Shown: positions 15,735 through 25,091 of the stretch, one piece after another
Layout: the number at the start of each line of letters is the position of its first letter
Numbering within the stretch: the stretch's first letter is position 1
DNA from: Murimonas intestini
GTDB lineage: Bacteria; Bacillota; Clostridia; Lachnospirales; Lachnospiraceae
Assembly: GCF_024622195.1 (NCBI RefSeq)
Contig: NZ_JANKBI010000004.1
Location: 1-64,000, forward strand
DNA length: 64,000 nucleotides
Reading direction: 5' to 3'
Translations under genes and position numbers: made by a program
Notes under the pieces: generated by a model
Database searches by the model: none
Told to the model about the DNA's origin: nothing
What the model saw: the letters and a program-made list of their open reading frames with translations, nothing else

Positions 15735-17693
15735 TTACATTTTTTCTATGATAGCGCCCTGCCTGTATGCTTCCAGCAGATGCTCCAGCTCCTGGATGCG
15801 CTCTGAGAGCTCCTGTCCGATGTCTGTATCCGCAACCAGCCTTCTCTGGCGCACAGTCTCCACTATCATACTTTCTGAATGGATGTCACTCTCATTTGCA
15901 ATGGCATCTTCCACAGACACAAACGGATCATGGGCGACAAGACGGAGCCCATATGAATTATATACGAGAGTGTAGCCGGCTATTCCTGTTACTTTCTGAT
16001 ATGCCTTAGAAAATCCGCCGTCAATGATAAACAGCTTCCCGTTACATTTCACCGGAGTCTCTCCTTTAGACAGCTGTACCGGCATATGCCCGTTGATAAT
16101 ATGGGAATTTTCAGTATCCAGCCCGAATTCCTCCAGTATCTTATTTACTGTCTCCACCTTCTCGATATATGTGTAATAGGGATTCTTTTCCTCGTGGTGA
16201 GTCCTGGAATCAGCTACCAGATATCTTTCAAACGTAGTCATCTTATCTTTTCCGAATACAGGAGAATTGCCGTTGCTCCATATGTACCAGAGGATATCCT
16301 GTCCCTTGGACTTCTCCTCTTTATCAACAGCATAATACCCCTTCCTGGCATATACCTCAAGTATATCATACAGCGCTTTACCGCTGTATTTCTTCCCAAA
16401 CACTTCTACCTCCCGGAAACTGCCGTCCTCGTTCAGCGGGACACAGCCATGGTAGAGGAGATTTGAATTGTATACTTTGTACATACTGCCGTGGGAATAG
16501 AGAAAACGTATATGCTTCTGCAGCTTCTCGCATTTCATGAAGGCCGTCTGCAGCCTTTCCATGATCTCCCGCTCTTCATCAGAGAGTTCATAAGGATGCT
16601 CCGGATCAATAGTCGGGAAATCTGTATCCTTCAGTTCATATGTCTCGCCTTCTATGACCACAGTCCCCGCAGACAGATCCATCTTATCAAGCAGCAGCCT
16701 GCTCTCCATGGCAAATTCCGGGCGGCGCATGATGAGCTGGCCCTCCAGTTTGAACTGGATGACAGCGATAGCCTTCTGCATCCTGCAGTCCCATTCCAGA
16801 TCCTTCGTGTTATACTCGTCAGCATTATAATTGATATTAAAGCAGCTGCATTTGTCATTCCCGTAGACATTCATGGCAAAGTTGGCCAGAGGGATCAGAT
16901 TGATTCCATAGCCTTCCTCCAGCATATCCAGATTTCCGTATCTGGCGGTGATCCTGATAACATTCGCTATGCTGGCCATGTGCCCTGACGCTGCTCCCAT
17001 CCACACCACATCATGATTTCCCCACTGGATATCCACAGAATGATGATTAATAAGAGTATCCATAATGATATGAGGCCCAGGCCCCCTGTCAAAAATATCA
17101 CCCACTATATGTATATGGTCCACCACAAGACGCTGGATCAGATTGCTCATGGCTATTATAAAATCAGAAGCACTGCCGATCCTTATAATGGTACTGAGGA
17201 TAGAATTATAATATGCCTCTTTATCCTGTATCTCTTCTTTTTCCGTGATCAGCTCTTCGATGACATAGGCGAAATCCTTGGGCAGGGCCTTGCGCACCTT
17301 GGACCTGGTATACTTTGACGCCACCCTCTTGCATATCTGCACCAGACGGTGCAGTGTGATAGTATACCAGTCCTCCAGATTCTCTTCTGTTTTCTCCACC
17401 AGGTCCAGTTTCAGTTTGGGATAATAAATTAAAGTAGCCAGGCTCTTTTTGTCCCGGCTACTGATAGTATTCCCAAATTCTTCATCAATTTTCCTGCGCA
17501 CGGATCCTGAGCCGTTCTTCAGCACATGAAGGAACTGCTCATATTCACCGTGTATATCTGTCAGGAAGTGTTCTGTACCTTTCGGCAGATTCAAGATAGA
17601 CTGGAGGTTAATTATTTCTGTTGAAGCGCTGGCTATATTCGGATACTGCATGGCCAGGCTCTTTAAATACTTAAGTTCATAATCATATTTCAC
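15735..17693 (-). CDS. fbp: Fructose-1,6-bisphosphatase, class III
   Basis: 652 aa, the length of the Firmicutes FBPase_2 family. Metallophosphatase signatures are present: FLTDIHGEYEQF, VGDIFDRGPGPH, WGNHDVVWMGAASGH and INGHMPV. It converts fructose-1,6-bisphosphate to fructose-6-phosphate in gluconeogenesis; the B. subtilis homologue is regulated by PEP. The start is GTG 17693 behind AGGGGG. It follows dapB by 60 bp without an evident terminator, so some cotranscription is possible, but the functions are unrelated. Confidence 0.95.
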   Translation of the reverse strand: MKYDYELKYLKSLAMQYPNIASASTEIINLQSILNLPKGTEHFLTDIHGEYEQFLHVLKNGSGSVRRKIDEEFGNTISSRDKKSLATLIYYPKLKLDLVEKTEENLEDWYTITLHRLVQICKRVASKYTRSKVRKALPKDFAYVIEELITEKEEIQDKEAYYNSILSTIIRIGSASDFIIAMSNLIQRLVVDHIHIVGDIFDRGPGPHIIMDTLINHHSVDIQWGNHDVVWMGAASGHMASIANVIRITARYGNLDMLEEGYGINLIPLANFAMNVYGNDKCSCFNINYNADEYNTKDLEWDCRMQKAIAVIQFKLEGQLIMRRPEFAMESRLLLDKMDLSAGTVVIEGETYELKDTDFPTIDPEHPYELSDEEREIMERLQTAFMKCEKLQKHIRFLYSHGSMYKVYNSNLLYHGCVPLNEDGSFREVEVFGKKYSGKALYDILEVYARKGYYAVDKEEKSKGQDILWYIWSNGNSPVFGKDKMTTFERYLVADSRTHHEEKNPYYTYIEKVETVNKILEEFGLDTENSHIINGHMPVQLSKGETPVKCNGKLFIIDGGFSKAYQKVTGIAGYTLVYNSYGLRLVAHDPFVSVEDAIANESDIHSESMIVETVRQRRLVADTDIGQELSERIQELEHLLEAYRQGAIIEKM

Positions 17694-17753
17694 AAAAATA
17701 TCCCCCTTACTTTTTATAGATCGGGATAGTATCGGGTGAACTGCAGCTATATA

Positions 17754-18518
17754 TCAGCACTGTGAAGCAATCACATCACTCATATTATAGAACCCGGCGG
17801 GCTTGCCTGCCAAAAACTTTGCGGCCTGGACAGCTCCATTCCCGAATATAGCCTTCGAATATGCTGTATGCTTAAATTCAATCACCTCATCCACCCCGGC
17901 AAAGATGACCTCGTGTTCACCTACGATGTTGCCTCCGCGCACAGCCGAGATTCCTATCTCCCTGGGATCTCTTTCCTGCCGTACCTGGCTGCGGTCGTAT
18001 GTATATGTATATTCATTGCCAAGAGCCTCGTTTAAGCTGTCCGCCATGACAAGAGCCGTTCCGCTTGGAGCATCTACTTTGTGCTTATGGTGCTTCTCCA
18101 CGATCTCCATATCAAATCCCGCCGGCGCCAGCACTTTCGCTGCGTCCTGAAGAAGCTTCAGAAGTACATTCACCCCCAGGGACATATTGGCTGAACGGAG
18201 CACCGGGATCTTGCCGCTCAGTTCTCCTATCCTGGCTGTCTGTTCTGCTGACAGGCCTGTTGTACAGACTACTGCCGGGATCTTTTTCTCCTCACAGTAA
18301 TCCAGAAGAGTGTCTACTGCCTTTGCTGATGAAAAGTCAATTATAACATCAGCCTCTACATCACACTTTGTAATATCTGTAAATACAGGATATCCATTAT
18401 CCCTGCAGTCAACAATATCTATGCCCGCAACAATCTCGGTCTCCCCGTCATCCCGCACGATCTGTGAGATGACCTGACCCATCTTGCCGTTGCAGCCATT
18501 CATTATTATTCTTATCAT
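17754..18518 (-). CDS. dapB: 4-Hydroxy-tetrahydrodipicolinate reductase
   Basis: 254 aa. N-terminal NAD(P)-binding motif (MNGCNGKMGQVI), the active-site block EIVEKHHKHKVDAPSGTA with the conserved His-His/Lys, and C-terminal RGGNIVGEHEV. Second step of the diaminopimelate/lysine branch, also needed for spore dipicolinate. ATG 18518 is chosen because GGAAGG lies 7 nt upstream and removes eight unrelated residues. Located 16 bp after dapA in the lysine-riboswitch operon. Confidence 0.96.
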   Translation of the reverse strand: MIRIIMNGCNGKMGQVISQIVRDDGETEIVAGIDIVDCRDNGYPVFTDITKCDVEADVIIDFSSAKAVDTLLDYCEEKKIPAVVCTTGLSAEQTARIGELSGKIPVLRSANMSLGVNVLLKLLQDAAKVLAPAGFDMEIVEKHHKHKVDAPSGTALVMADSLNEALGNEYTYTYDRSQVRQERDPREIGISAVRGGNIVGEHEVIFAGVDEVIEFKHTAYSKAIFGNGAVQAAKFLAGKPAGFYNMSDVIASQC

Positions 18519-18534
18519 ATCTGTACCTTCCTTT

Positions 18535-19425
18535 TTAAGCAAGTGTCAGTCCAAAATCCACCATCGCCTTTGCCAGCTTCCCGGCATTCTCTTCTTCCAT
18601 CTCAGTAAGCGGCGCTCTCAGCGGCCCTACTTCTTTGCCCATCAGATTCATGGCCTTTTTAACTGGTATAGGATTTACCTCGCAGAACAGTGCATTCACA
18701 AGAGGAAGCGCTTTTAACTGAAGGTCGCAGCTCTCTTTGATCTTTCCTTCCAGAAACAGCTCTACTATGTCATGAGTCTGCTGAGGCGCAATATTGGACA
18801 GCACAGAGATAACTCCAACTCCGCCAAGTGACAGAAGGGGTACGATCTGGTCGTCATTTCCTGAGTACAGGTCGATGCTTCCCTCCGCCAGCTGCATCAG
18901 CTTTGCGATCTGTGAGATATTTCCTGACGCCTCTTTGATACCCACGATATTTTCTACATTTTTAGCCAGATATGCCGCTGTCTCAGGCTGTATATTACAT
19001 CCTGTACGGCTGGGTACATTATAGAGGATGATCGGCAGCGTAACTGCATTTGCAATACTGGTATAATGAGCGATCAGGCCTTTCTGGGTGGCTTTATTAT
19101 AATATGGAGTCACCAGGAGCAGACCGTCCGCTCCCATCTTCTCTGCCTCTTTTGACAGATAGATTGCTGTCTCTGTGCAATTAGAGCCTGTACCTGCGAT
19201 GACAGGTATCCTCTTTGCCACTTTGTCAACTGTATACCTGATTGTTTCAAGATGTTCTTCATGTGTCAGTGTAGACGATTCTCCTGTAGTTCCGCAGATA
19301 ATAATGGCATCTGTGGAGCCTGCAATCTGCTCTTCAAGAATCTCGCCTAACTTTTCAAAGTTCACTTCTCCGTTGTCCTTCATCGGTGTAACAATTGCCA
19401 CGCCAGCTCCTTTAAAAATTGCCAT
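18535..19425 (-). CDS. dapA: 4-Hydroxy-tetrahydrodipicolinate synthase
   Basis: 296 aa TIM barrel. Schiff-base lysine in VGIKEASGN, YNVPSRTGCN with the catalytic tyrosine, GTTGESSTLTHEEH, and GSNCTETAI. It condenses pyruvate with aspartate semialdehyde. ATG 19425 follows AAGGAGG; upstream frame residues overlap the terminator and are not coding. First gene behind the lysine riboswitch. Confidence 0.96.
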   Translation of the reverse strand: MAIFKGAGVAIVTPMKDNGEVNFEKLGEILEEQIAGSTDAIIICGTTGESSTLTHEEHLETIRYTVDKVAKRIPVIAGTGSNCTETAIYLSKEAEKMGADGLLLVTPYYNKATQKGLIAHYTSIANAVTLPIILYNVPSRTGCNIQPETAAYLAKNVENIVGIKEASGNISQIAKLMQLAEGSIDLYSGNDDQIVPLLSLGGVGVISVLSNIAPQQTHDIVELFLEGKIKESCDLQLKALPLVNALFCEVNPIPVKKAMNLMGKEVGPLRAPLTEMEEENAGKLAKAMVDFGLTLA

Positions 19426-19439
19426 AGCTTTTTCCTCCT

Positions 19440-19474
19440 TAAAAATAGGGGTCAGACTAAATGAGTCTGCCCCC
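19440..19474 (-). terminator. Riboswitch-controlled terminator ahead of dapA
   Basis: Minus strand hairpin GGGG-CAGACT / AGTCTG-CCCC with a five-base loop, followed by TATTTTT, ending directly before the dapA ribosome binding site. This is the expression platform of the lysine riboswitch. Confidence 0.85.
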
Positions 19475-19484
19475 AAAGATTCTC

Positions 19485-19685
19485 TTTTACAATACTCTTC
19501 AGATAGCGCCCCACCGAATCTCCGGTGACAGTCATACGGCTCTTAACCTTATGCCCAAGGCCAGAACTTTCAGGTGTTCTTTCCTTTCGGCGCTCTCCCC
19601 TTTCTGACGGCCATCAGCTGTGCCTGAACACATCCAGCCGCATACTCATAAATTGCGCAACCTCTACTAAAAGACTATTTAATTT
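19485..19685 (-). promoter_or_regulatory. Lysine riboswitch (L box)
   Basis: Minus strand aptamer with the characteristic conserved strings in order: AGTAGAGGTTGCG, the AGAAAGGGGAGAGCGCCGAA block, GCCTTGGGC, AAGAGCCGTATGACTGTCAC and GGTGGGGCGCTATCT. Pairing of AGTCTTTTAG with CTGAAGAGT closes helix P1. With the downstream terminator it should shut off dapA-dapB when lysine is high. Confidence 0.92.
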
Positions 19686-19695
19686 ACATACCATA

Positions 19696-19724
19696 ACTAT
19701 AGCATTATTGAAATTACTTGTCAA
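19696..19724 (-). promoter_or_regulatory. Promoter of the lysine riboswitch-dapAB transcript
   Basis: TTGACA (19719-19724), 17 bp spacer, TATAGT (19696-19701) on the minus strand, about 15-20 nt before the first aptamer bases. Confidence 0.8.
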
Positions 19725-19740
19725 CGTATGTTTACTCTAT

Positions 19741-19881
19741 TTACTGTTCACTCCGTGACCAGTAACACGCTCCGCGATGCACAGAAACGGCAAAGAACGC
19801 CGTTCCGCGCTGCAAAACTCGGGATTTTCGTGCAAAATACGCACGAAAACACCTCGCGGGATGGTGGCGTGTGAACAGTAA
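19741..19881. mobile_element. MITE-like element with GTGAACAGTAA ends
   Basis: A 141-bp element with perfect 11-bp terminal inverted repeats (TTACTGTTCAC at 19741-19751, GTGAACAGTAA at 19871-19881). Inside are two clean hairpins, AACGGC/GCCGTT (19786-19804) and TTTTCGTGC/GCACGAAAA (19825-19849). It has no coding capacity and lies between the btuR stop and the dap promoter. The GTAAC-type ends recall the other short repeats in this window. Confidence 0.6.
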
Positions 19882-19887
19882 CTTATT

Positions 19888-20388
19888 CTATTCTTCCACG
19901 CTTTTATACACAGTTGAAAGCTTTGTGACTACATCCACATAATCCCAAAGCTCACGTCCGTCATCAATACCTGTCAGGATAAGCTCCATATCCCGGTTCC
20001 TTGCCATCAGCAGGTTCTTAAGTTCATCCGGAGTGGCAATATCATACTGCAGAAGACCAAGCACCTCATCCAGGATGAGCACATCGCACTCTTCTGTCAC
20101 CATGACCTTTTTAGCAAAATTAAGCCCGTTTCTGATATTCTGGACCTCTTCTTTTCTGAGTTCCTCCGGAAGCTCCTCAAAGGGTATCTCCGACTTTTCA
20201 AAGCGGAATAATTTTATTTCTGGTTCGAGCCTTTGTATAAAATTAATATCTTCTGTATAACTTCCTTTTAAAAACTGAATGATAATTACGGATTGTCCCT
20301 GACTGGCTGCACGAATTCCCTGGCCCAGCGCTGCAGTTGTCTTTCCTTTTCCTTCACCGCAAAATATATGTACGGGTTTCTTATCCAT
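19888..20388 (-). CDS. btuR: Cob(I)yrinic acid a,c-diamide adenosyltransferase
   Basis: 166 aa, CobA/BtuR/CobO family. P-loop-like GEGKGKTTAALG at about 10-21 and the family motifs QFLKGSY, DVLILDEV and LILTGI. It adenosylates the corrinoid cobalt with ATP to form the coenzyme B12 type. Slightly shorter than E. coli BtuR (196 aa) because the N-terminal extension is absent, as is common in Clostridia. No other B12 gene lies nearby, so it may serve salvage. ATG follows AGAGGTG. Confidence 0.88.
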   Translation of the reverse strand: MDKKPVHIFCGEGKGKTTAALGQGIRAASQGQSVIIIQFLKGSYTEDINFIQRLEPEIKLFRFEKSEIPFEELPEELRKEEVQNIRNGLNFAKKVMVTEECDVLILDEVLGLLQYDIATPDELKNLLMARNRDMELILTGIDDGRELWDYVDVVTKLSTVYKSVEE

Positions 20389-20487
20389 AATGCACCTCTC
20401 TATTAATCAGAAAACTTATCTATCAGTTTATACATATTACTACAAACGCCCGAACATTGCAATAGTTAGTTACATTTACAGCTGCCA

Positions 20488-21114
20488 TCACTGCTCATAT
20501 TCCAGCTTGCTCACTGAAACCTCATAAGCTATACGCTTCTCAGTATCATCTCCCTCCAGCTTTTTCACATACTCCCTGCTCTGTATGCGGCCCCATACCT
20601 GGACATGGCCTCCCACCTCGAAGCCTGATGTAAATCTGGCATTTCTTCCCCAGCATATGCATGGTATATAATCAGATTTGCCGTAGGGCCTGTTAACTGC
20701 AACCAGCATATCCGCTATCTCCCTGCCAAGAGGTGTCTTGCGGTAGACAGGCATCTTACATATGTAACCGTCAAGATAGATTTGATTGCTCTTCATTTTG
20801 TCAGTCTCTTCTTCCACGAAGCTGACCTCCCTGGCAAATACGGACAGCACCAGCCTGTTCTTCTTTTCCTCATGTCTGTTATAGGAGCGGAACTGCCCCT
20901 GGATCTGTATGTACTCTCCCTGATAATCCTGTGTCACATCAATCAAGCGTTCTGAAATCATAACCGGGATCCTGTCTGCAGAATCGCTGAGCCTTTTGAC
21001 CAGCACATCCATCATGTAGAAACCCTCTCCAAAGACCTCGTGACTGAACGTGAAGCCTGAAATAATTTCTCCCATTATTGATACCTGATTGTTTTCGATA
21101 ATCTTATCCGCCAT
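20488..21114 (-). CDS. Single-stranded DNA-binding-like protein with two OB folds
   Basis: 208 aa. Two OB-fold-like halves: about 8-95 (NNQVSIMGEIISGFTF ... YIQIQGQFRSYNRHEEKKNR) and about 105-205 (NQIYLDGYICKMPVYRKTPLGREIADMLVAVNRP ... HVQVWGRIQSREYVKK). The second half has the SSB signature of the PriB/SSB family (LGREIADMLVAV). It lacks the acidic SSB tail, so it is not the main replication SSB. A role in DNA repair or competence is possible; no neighbours help. ATG 21114 is chosen over an upstream start that would add unlike residues. Confidence 0.7.
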   Translation of the reverse strand: MADKIIENNQVSIMGEIISGFTFSHEVFGEGFYMMDVLVKRLSDSADRIPVMISERLIDVTQDYQGEYIQIQGQFRSYNRHEEKKNRLVLSVFAREVSFVEEETDKMKSNQIYLDGYICKMPVYRKTPLGREIADMLVAVNRPYGKSDYIPCICWGRNARFTSGFEVGGHVQVWGRIQSREYVKKLEGDDTEKRIAYEVSVSKLEYEQ

Positions 21115-21253
21115 GAATAAATGTTCTCCCTTCTTCTTAACGAAGCACTCTTTTCGTATTTTGTATATAAATATATCTATGCGCATGTCCCGAACCTTAG
21201 AACCAAAAATTTAATTTATTTTTAGATTTTTTTTGAATATCGCCAAGAACCCC

Positions 21254-21281
21254 TTGTAATCTTTAAAATTTATGGTAAACT
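21254..21281 (+). promoter_or_regulatory. Promoter of typA
   Basis: TTGTAA (21254-21259), 16 bp spacer, TAAACT (21276-21281) with an extended TG upstream of the -10. It leaves a leader of about 75 nt before typA. Nothing else is recognised in the 250-bp gap between the SSB-like gene and typA. Confidence 0.5.
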
Positions 21282-21364
21282 GTAGAAGTTAATTCCCCGA
21301 AAATACGCGGGAAAGACCGTAAAACCTGTATTTTAGCAAAGGAAGAAAGAAGGAAATTTATTTT

Positions 21365-23185
21365 ATGAAAAGACAAGATATCCGTAACATTGCCATCATC
21401 GCCCATGTTGACCACGGTAAGACAACACTCGTGGATGAACTGTTAAAACAGAGCGGTGTATTCCGTGCAAATCAGGAAGTGGCAGAACGTGTTATGGACT
21501 CCAACGACATCGAGCGTGAGCGAGGTATCACGATCCTGTCGAAGAATACAGCTGTTACCTATAAAGATACTAAAATCAATATCATCGATACACCTGGTCA
21601 TGCTGACTTCGGCGGCGAGGTGGAACGTGTACTGAAAATGGTAAACGGTGTCGTACTGGTAGTGGATGCATTTGAAGGCGCTATGCCCCAGACTAAATTC
21701 GTACTCAGAAAGGCTCTTGAGCTGGATCTGCCTGTCATAGTCTGTATCAACAAGATCGACCGTCCTGAAGCCCGCCCTGATGAAGTGATCGATGAGATCT
21801 TAGAGCTCTTCATGGATCTGGACGCATCTGATGAGCAGCTGGACTGCCCGTTTGTCTATGCTTCTGCAAAAGCCGGATATGCAATGAAGGATTTAAATGA
21901 TGAACCTAAGGATATGGTTCCCCTCTTTGAGACGATCATGGACTACATCCCGGCTCCTGAGGGTGATCCTGAAGGTTCTACACAGATGCTCATCAGCACT
22001 ATCGACTATAATGAATATGTGGGAAGGATCGGTGTTGGTAAAGTAGACCGCGGAACCATCCGTGTTAACCAGGATGTGATGCTTGTCAACCACCACGAGC
22101 CTGACAAACAAAAAAGAGTTAAAATAAGCAAGCTCTATGAGTTTGACGGATTAAATAAGATAGAAGTACAGGAGGCAACAATCGGATCCATCGTGGCAAT
22201 CTCAGGAATCGCTGACCTCCATATCGGTGATACCCTGTGTTCCCCCGAGGATGTGGATGCCATCCCGTTCCAGAAGATCTCTGAACCGACTATCGCTATG
22301 CATTTCATTGTTAACGACAGCCCGCTGGCCGGCAAAGAAGGAAAATACGTGACAAGCCGCCATCTGCGTGACCGCCTCTTCAGAGAGCTGAACACGGATG
22401 TCAGCCTCAGGGTTGAAGAAACAGACACAACAGAATCATTTAAAGTTTCAGGCCGCGGTGAACTCCATCTCTCTGTCCTCATAGAGAATATGCGCCGTGA
22501 AGGTTACGAATTTGCAGTGAGCAAGGCAGAGGTCCTCTACAAGCATGACGAGCGCGGCCATCTGCTTGAGCCTATGGAAGTGGTGTACATCGACGTCCCT
22601 GAAGAATTTTCAGGTAATGTCATCCAGAAGCTGAGCCTCAGAAAGGGCGAACTGCAGGGCATGAGCATCGCAGGCGGCGGCTACACAAGGCTGGAGTTCT
22701 CCATCCCCTCACGCGGGCTCATCGGTTACAGAGGAGAGTTTTTAACTGATACAAAGGGAAATGGTATCATGAATGCCACTTATGACGGATATGGCCCGTA
22801 CAAGGGAGACATCCAGTACCGCAAGCAGGGCTCCCTGATTGCATTTGAGAGTGGAGAAGCTGTTGCATACGGCCTGTTCAATGCACAGGACAGAGGAACC
22901 CTCTTCATTTCACCAGGTGAAAAGGTATATGCAGGTATGGTCATTGGCCAGAGCGGAAAGCCTGAAGATATCGAATTAAATGTATGTAAGATGAAGCACC
23001 TGACAAACACACGTGCATCAGGCTCTGATGACGCCCTGAAGCTGAGTCCTCCAAGGATCTTAAGCCTGGAGCAGGCGCTTGAATTTATCGATACAGATGA
23101 GCTTCTGGAGATCACTCCTGAAAGCCTGCGTATCCGCAAGAAAATCCTGGATCCCACACTGCGTAAGCGGGCAGCCAGAAAATAG
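21365..23185 (+). CDS. typA: Ribosome-associated translational GTPase TypA/BipA
   Basis: 606 aa, full length. G1 AHVDHGKTTL, G2 RERGITI, G3 DTPGHADFGGEV, G4 NKIDRPEARP, G5 SAKAG; then domain II, the EF-G-like domains (YIDVPEEFSGNVIQ) and the BipA C-terminal domain (NVCKMKHLTNTRASGSD). It binds ribosomes in an EF-G-like way and helps 50S assembly and stress adaptation. Monocistronic, with a terminator after it. Confidence 0.97.
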   Translation: MKRQDIRNIAIIAHVDHGKTTLVDELLKQSGVFRANQEVAERVMDSNDIERERGITILSKNTAVTYKDTKINIIDTPGHADFGGEVERVLKMVNGVVLVVDAFEGAMPQTKFVLRKALELDLPVIVCINKIDRPEARPDEVIDEILELFMDLDASDEQLDCPFVYASAKAGYAMKDLNDEPKDMVPLFETIMDYIPAPEGDPEGSTQMLISTIDYNEYVGRIGVGKVDRGTIRVNQDVMLVNHHEPDKQKRVKISKLYEFDGLNKIEVQEATIGSIVAISGIADLHIGDTLCSPEDVDAIPFQKISEPTIAMHFIVNDSPLAGKEGKYVTSRHLRDRLFRELNTDVSLRVEETDTTESFKVSGRGELHLSVLIENMRREGYEFAVSKAEVLYKHDERGHLLEPMEVVYIDVPEEFSGNVIQKLSLRKGELQGMSIAGGGYTRLEFSIPSRGLIGYRGEFLTDTKGNGIMNATYDGYGPYKGDIQYRKQGSLIAFESGEAVAYGLFNAQDRGTLFISPGEKVYAGMVIGQSGKPEDIELNVCKMKHLTNTRASGSDDALKLSPPRILSLEQALEFIDTDELLEITPESLRIRKKILDPTLRKRAARK

Positions 23186-23207
23186 CAGGATGCCTCACAG
23201 GAATATA

Positions 23208-23261
23208 TAAAAATACCAGACAGAAAAGCGGCGGCGCCGTAAATCCTGTCTGGTATTTTTT
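23208..23261. terminator. Bidirectional terminator between typA and the nucleoside operon
   Basis: Arms AAAATACCAGACAG (23210-23223) and CTGTCTGGTATTTTT (23246-23260). A-rich on one side and T-rich on the other, so it serves both the plus-strand typA and the minus-strand DUF885 gene that converge here. Confidence 0.8.
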
Positions 23262-25083
23262 ATCTGTCTGAGCAGGCTTTCTGCTCAGAGACCCATTTTT
23301 TGAAATCTTCTCTGATGACCGTAAACGGAGCATTCCCCTCATCAAGCATAAATGTATGGAAATCTCTGAGGCTGAACTTCTTTCCAAGTGTCTCTTCCGC
23401 CTCATCCCGCATATCCGTGATTTCCAGGTAGCCCAGGTAATAAGGCAGCATTCCTGCCGGGTTGTTTATAACATAGTCATAGTAATATTCTGCTAAAAAG
23501 GCGCTGTTCTCCTCATCAAACAGCTCATGGAGCTTGTTATATACCTCTTCCCTGCTCCAGCCCTCATAATTTATGCCTACATCCAGCATGGCGGCTATCC
23601 CAAGCCCCTGAAGGCTTATCAGCTTCCTGAGCCTGGCAGCCTCCCCGGACAGACCCGCATAGGAAAGGGAGTATATTTCTGCATAAGTTCCCCATCCTTC
23701 AGCATAGCCGTTATTCTCCAGCATCCGCCGTATTGGCCCGTATCCTTTTCCATTATTATTCAAATTATTATAATTTGTCTGATACATATGCCCCGGCACT
23801 CCTTCATGGGATACGGTAGTCCAAAAGTCTTCCTGAATATATGCATTGTTCACATAAATAATATTCCGCACGGGGATATCTAACTGAGGCAGCATATAAA
23901 AGGCAAGATTCATACTATCCTCCAGCTTTTCAGGCACCTCCCTGAACTCATAAACCAGTTCCCCTATATCAGGCCAGTCCTCTCTGCTCCTCTCCTGCAT
24001 GAGTTTCAATATTTCATCAGGATCTAATGAATCAAATTCTTCACTGAGGAGTTTACCCGCCGTATCTGAATCAAAAGTATTTAATTCATCAGTAATGTTT
24101 TGTAAACTTTCATTTATAATTTCAGAAACTTCATCCATCTCATAGGATGTGGCCACTTTTGAATTCACCAGGTATTCATAGTACTCTTTCCCCTTCTCAA
24201 AGTAGCATATGCCTTCATCATTCTTCCCTGTGCCCCTGAGTTTCTCCAGGCCTTCAATCAGCTCCTCATAGGCCGGATAAAAATTCTCATCCACTACTGT
24301 TTGCAGGCATTCCACATATTCCTGCTTCTCTTCCTCCGTTATGCATTCGATACTGTCAAGCTGGTCAGGGAAGCATGCAACTAAAATATTTTCTGCCTCC
24401 CTGTCTGCAAATGTCCTGCAGTCCTCAAGCACCATATCCAGGGCATCATCGCTCATAAACAGCCCTGCCTCTGAACGCCTCTGTTCATACTCGAGAACTG
24501 CCCTGAAATATTCATCAAGATCCGCTACAAGTTCCAGATAGTTCCTGGCATCCTCTCTTGACATAATAGTAAATACAGACAGCAAAACCGGCATCTCACT
24601 GTGGACGCCCTGAACATAGGAAAGCGGCTCATAATAAAGGCCCAGATCTGCCGCAGCCTCTTCATTCTTGAAATATTCCCAGACTACTCTGTATGTCCTC
24701 TGCTGCTCTTCATCCAGAAGGTCAAAATCAAATTCCGACAGTCTGTCTGTCACAGCCGTCACTTCCTCCTGCCATTCATCATCTCTGGCTCCTGCCTCTT
24801 TGAACAATGTTTTATCAAATGCATGCCTCTTCAGGTCGATCCCGTATTCAGAAGGATTCTCAAGCATCAGATGTAAACTATAGTAATCACCGTTTAACAA
24901 ATCAATAAACAGCTCATCCATGTATTCATCAAAAGCCTGCTGCTCTTCTTCCGGTTCCCTGGCCGCTGTGACAGCAGAAGAGGCCGCAGCAGCCGGCTGC
25001 ACACCGGCGAAGCTCATGCTTAAAACAAGCCCTCCAGTTAAAAGAAAACATCCCGCCCTTCTCCACAGACTTACTTTTTTCAT
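23260..25083 (-). CDS. Secreted DUF885 metallopeptidase-like protein
   Basis: 607 aa from ATG 25083 (or 611 from GTG 25095, which overlaps the previous stop as GTGA). N-terminal signal peptide (MKKVSLWRRAGCFLL ... QPAAA) with a probable cleavage after AAA. The DUF885 family motif SHEGVPGHMYQ sits in the last third, followed by NGYAEGWGTYAE. This HEGxPGH signature resembles a zinc-metalloprotease core, but the family has little biochemistry. It is the last gene of the nucleoside/deoxynucleoside operon, translationally coupled to the deaminase gene, with a terminator behind it. Export suggests a cell-surface peptidase role; why it travels with a nucleoside importer is unclear. Confidence 0.82.
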   Translation of the reverse strand: MKKVSLWRRAGCFLLTGGLVLSMSFAGVQPAAAASSAVTAAREPEEEQQAFDEYMDELFIDLLNGDYYSLHLMLENPSEYGIDLKRHAFDKTLFKEAGARDDEWQEEVTAVTDRLSEFDFDLLDEEQQRTYRVVWEYFKNEEAAADLGLYYEPLSYVQGVHSEMPVLLSVFTIMSREDARNYLELVADLDEYFRAVLEYEQRRSEAGLFMSDDALDMVLEDCRTFADREAENILVACFPDQLDSIECITEEEKQEYVECLQTVVDENFYPAYEELIEGLEKLRGTGKNDEGICYFEKGKEYYEYLVNSKVATSYEMDEVSEIINESLQNITDELNTFDSDTAGKLLSEEFDSLDPDEILKLMQERSREDWPDIGELVYEFREVPEKLEDSMNLAFYMLPQLDIPVRNIIYVNNAYIQEDFWTTVSHEGVPGHMYQTNYNNLNNNGKGYGPIRRMLENNGYAEGWGTYAEIYSLSYAGLSGEAARLRKLISLQGLGIAAMLDVGINYEGWSREEVYNKLHELFDEENSAFLAEYYYDYVINNPAGMLPYYLGYLEITDMRDEAEETLGKKFSLRDFHTFMLDEGNAPFTVIREDFKKWVSEQKACSDR

Positions 25084-25091
25084 ATAACAGT

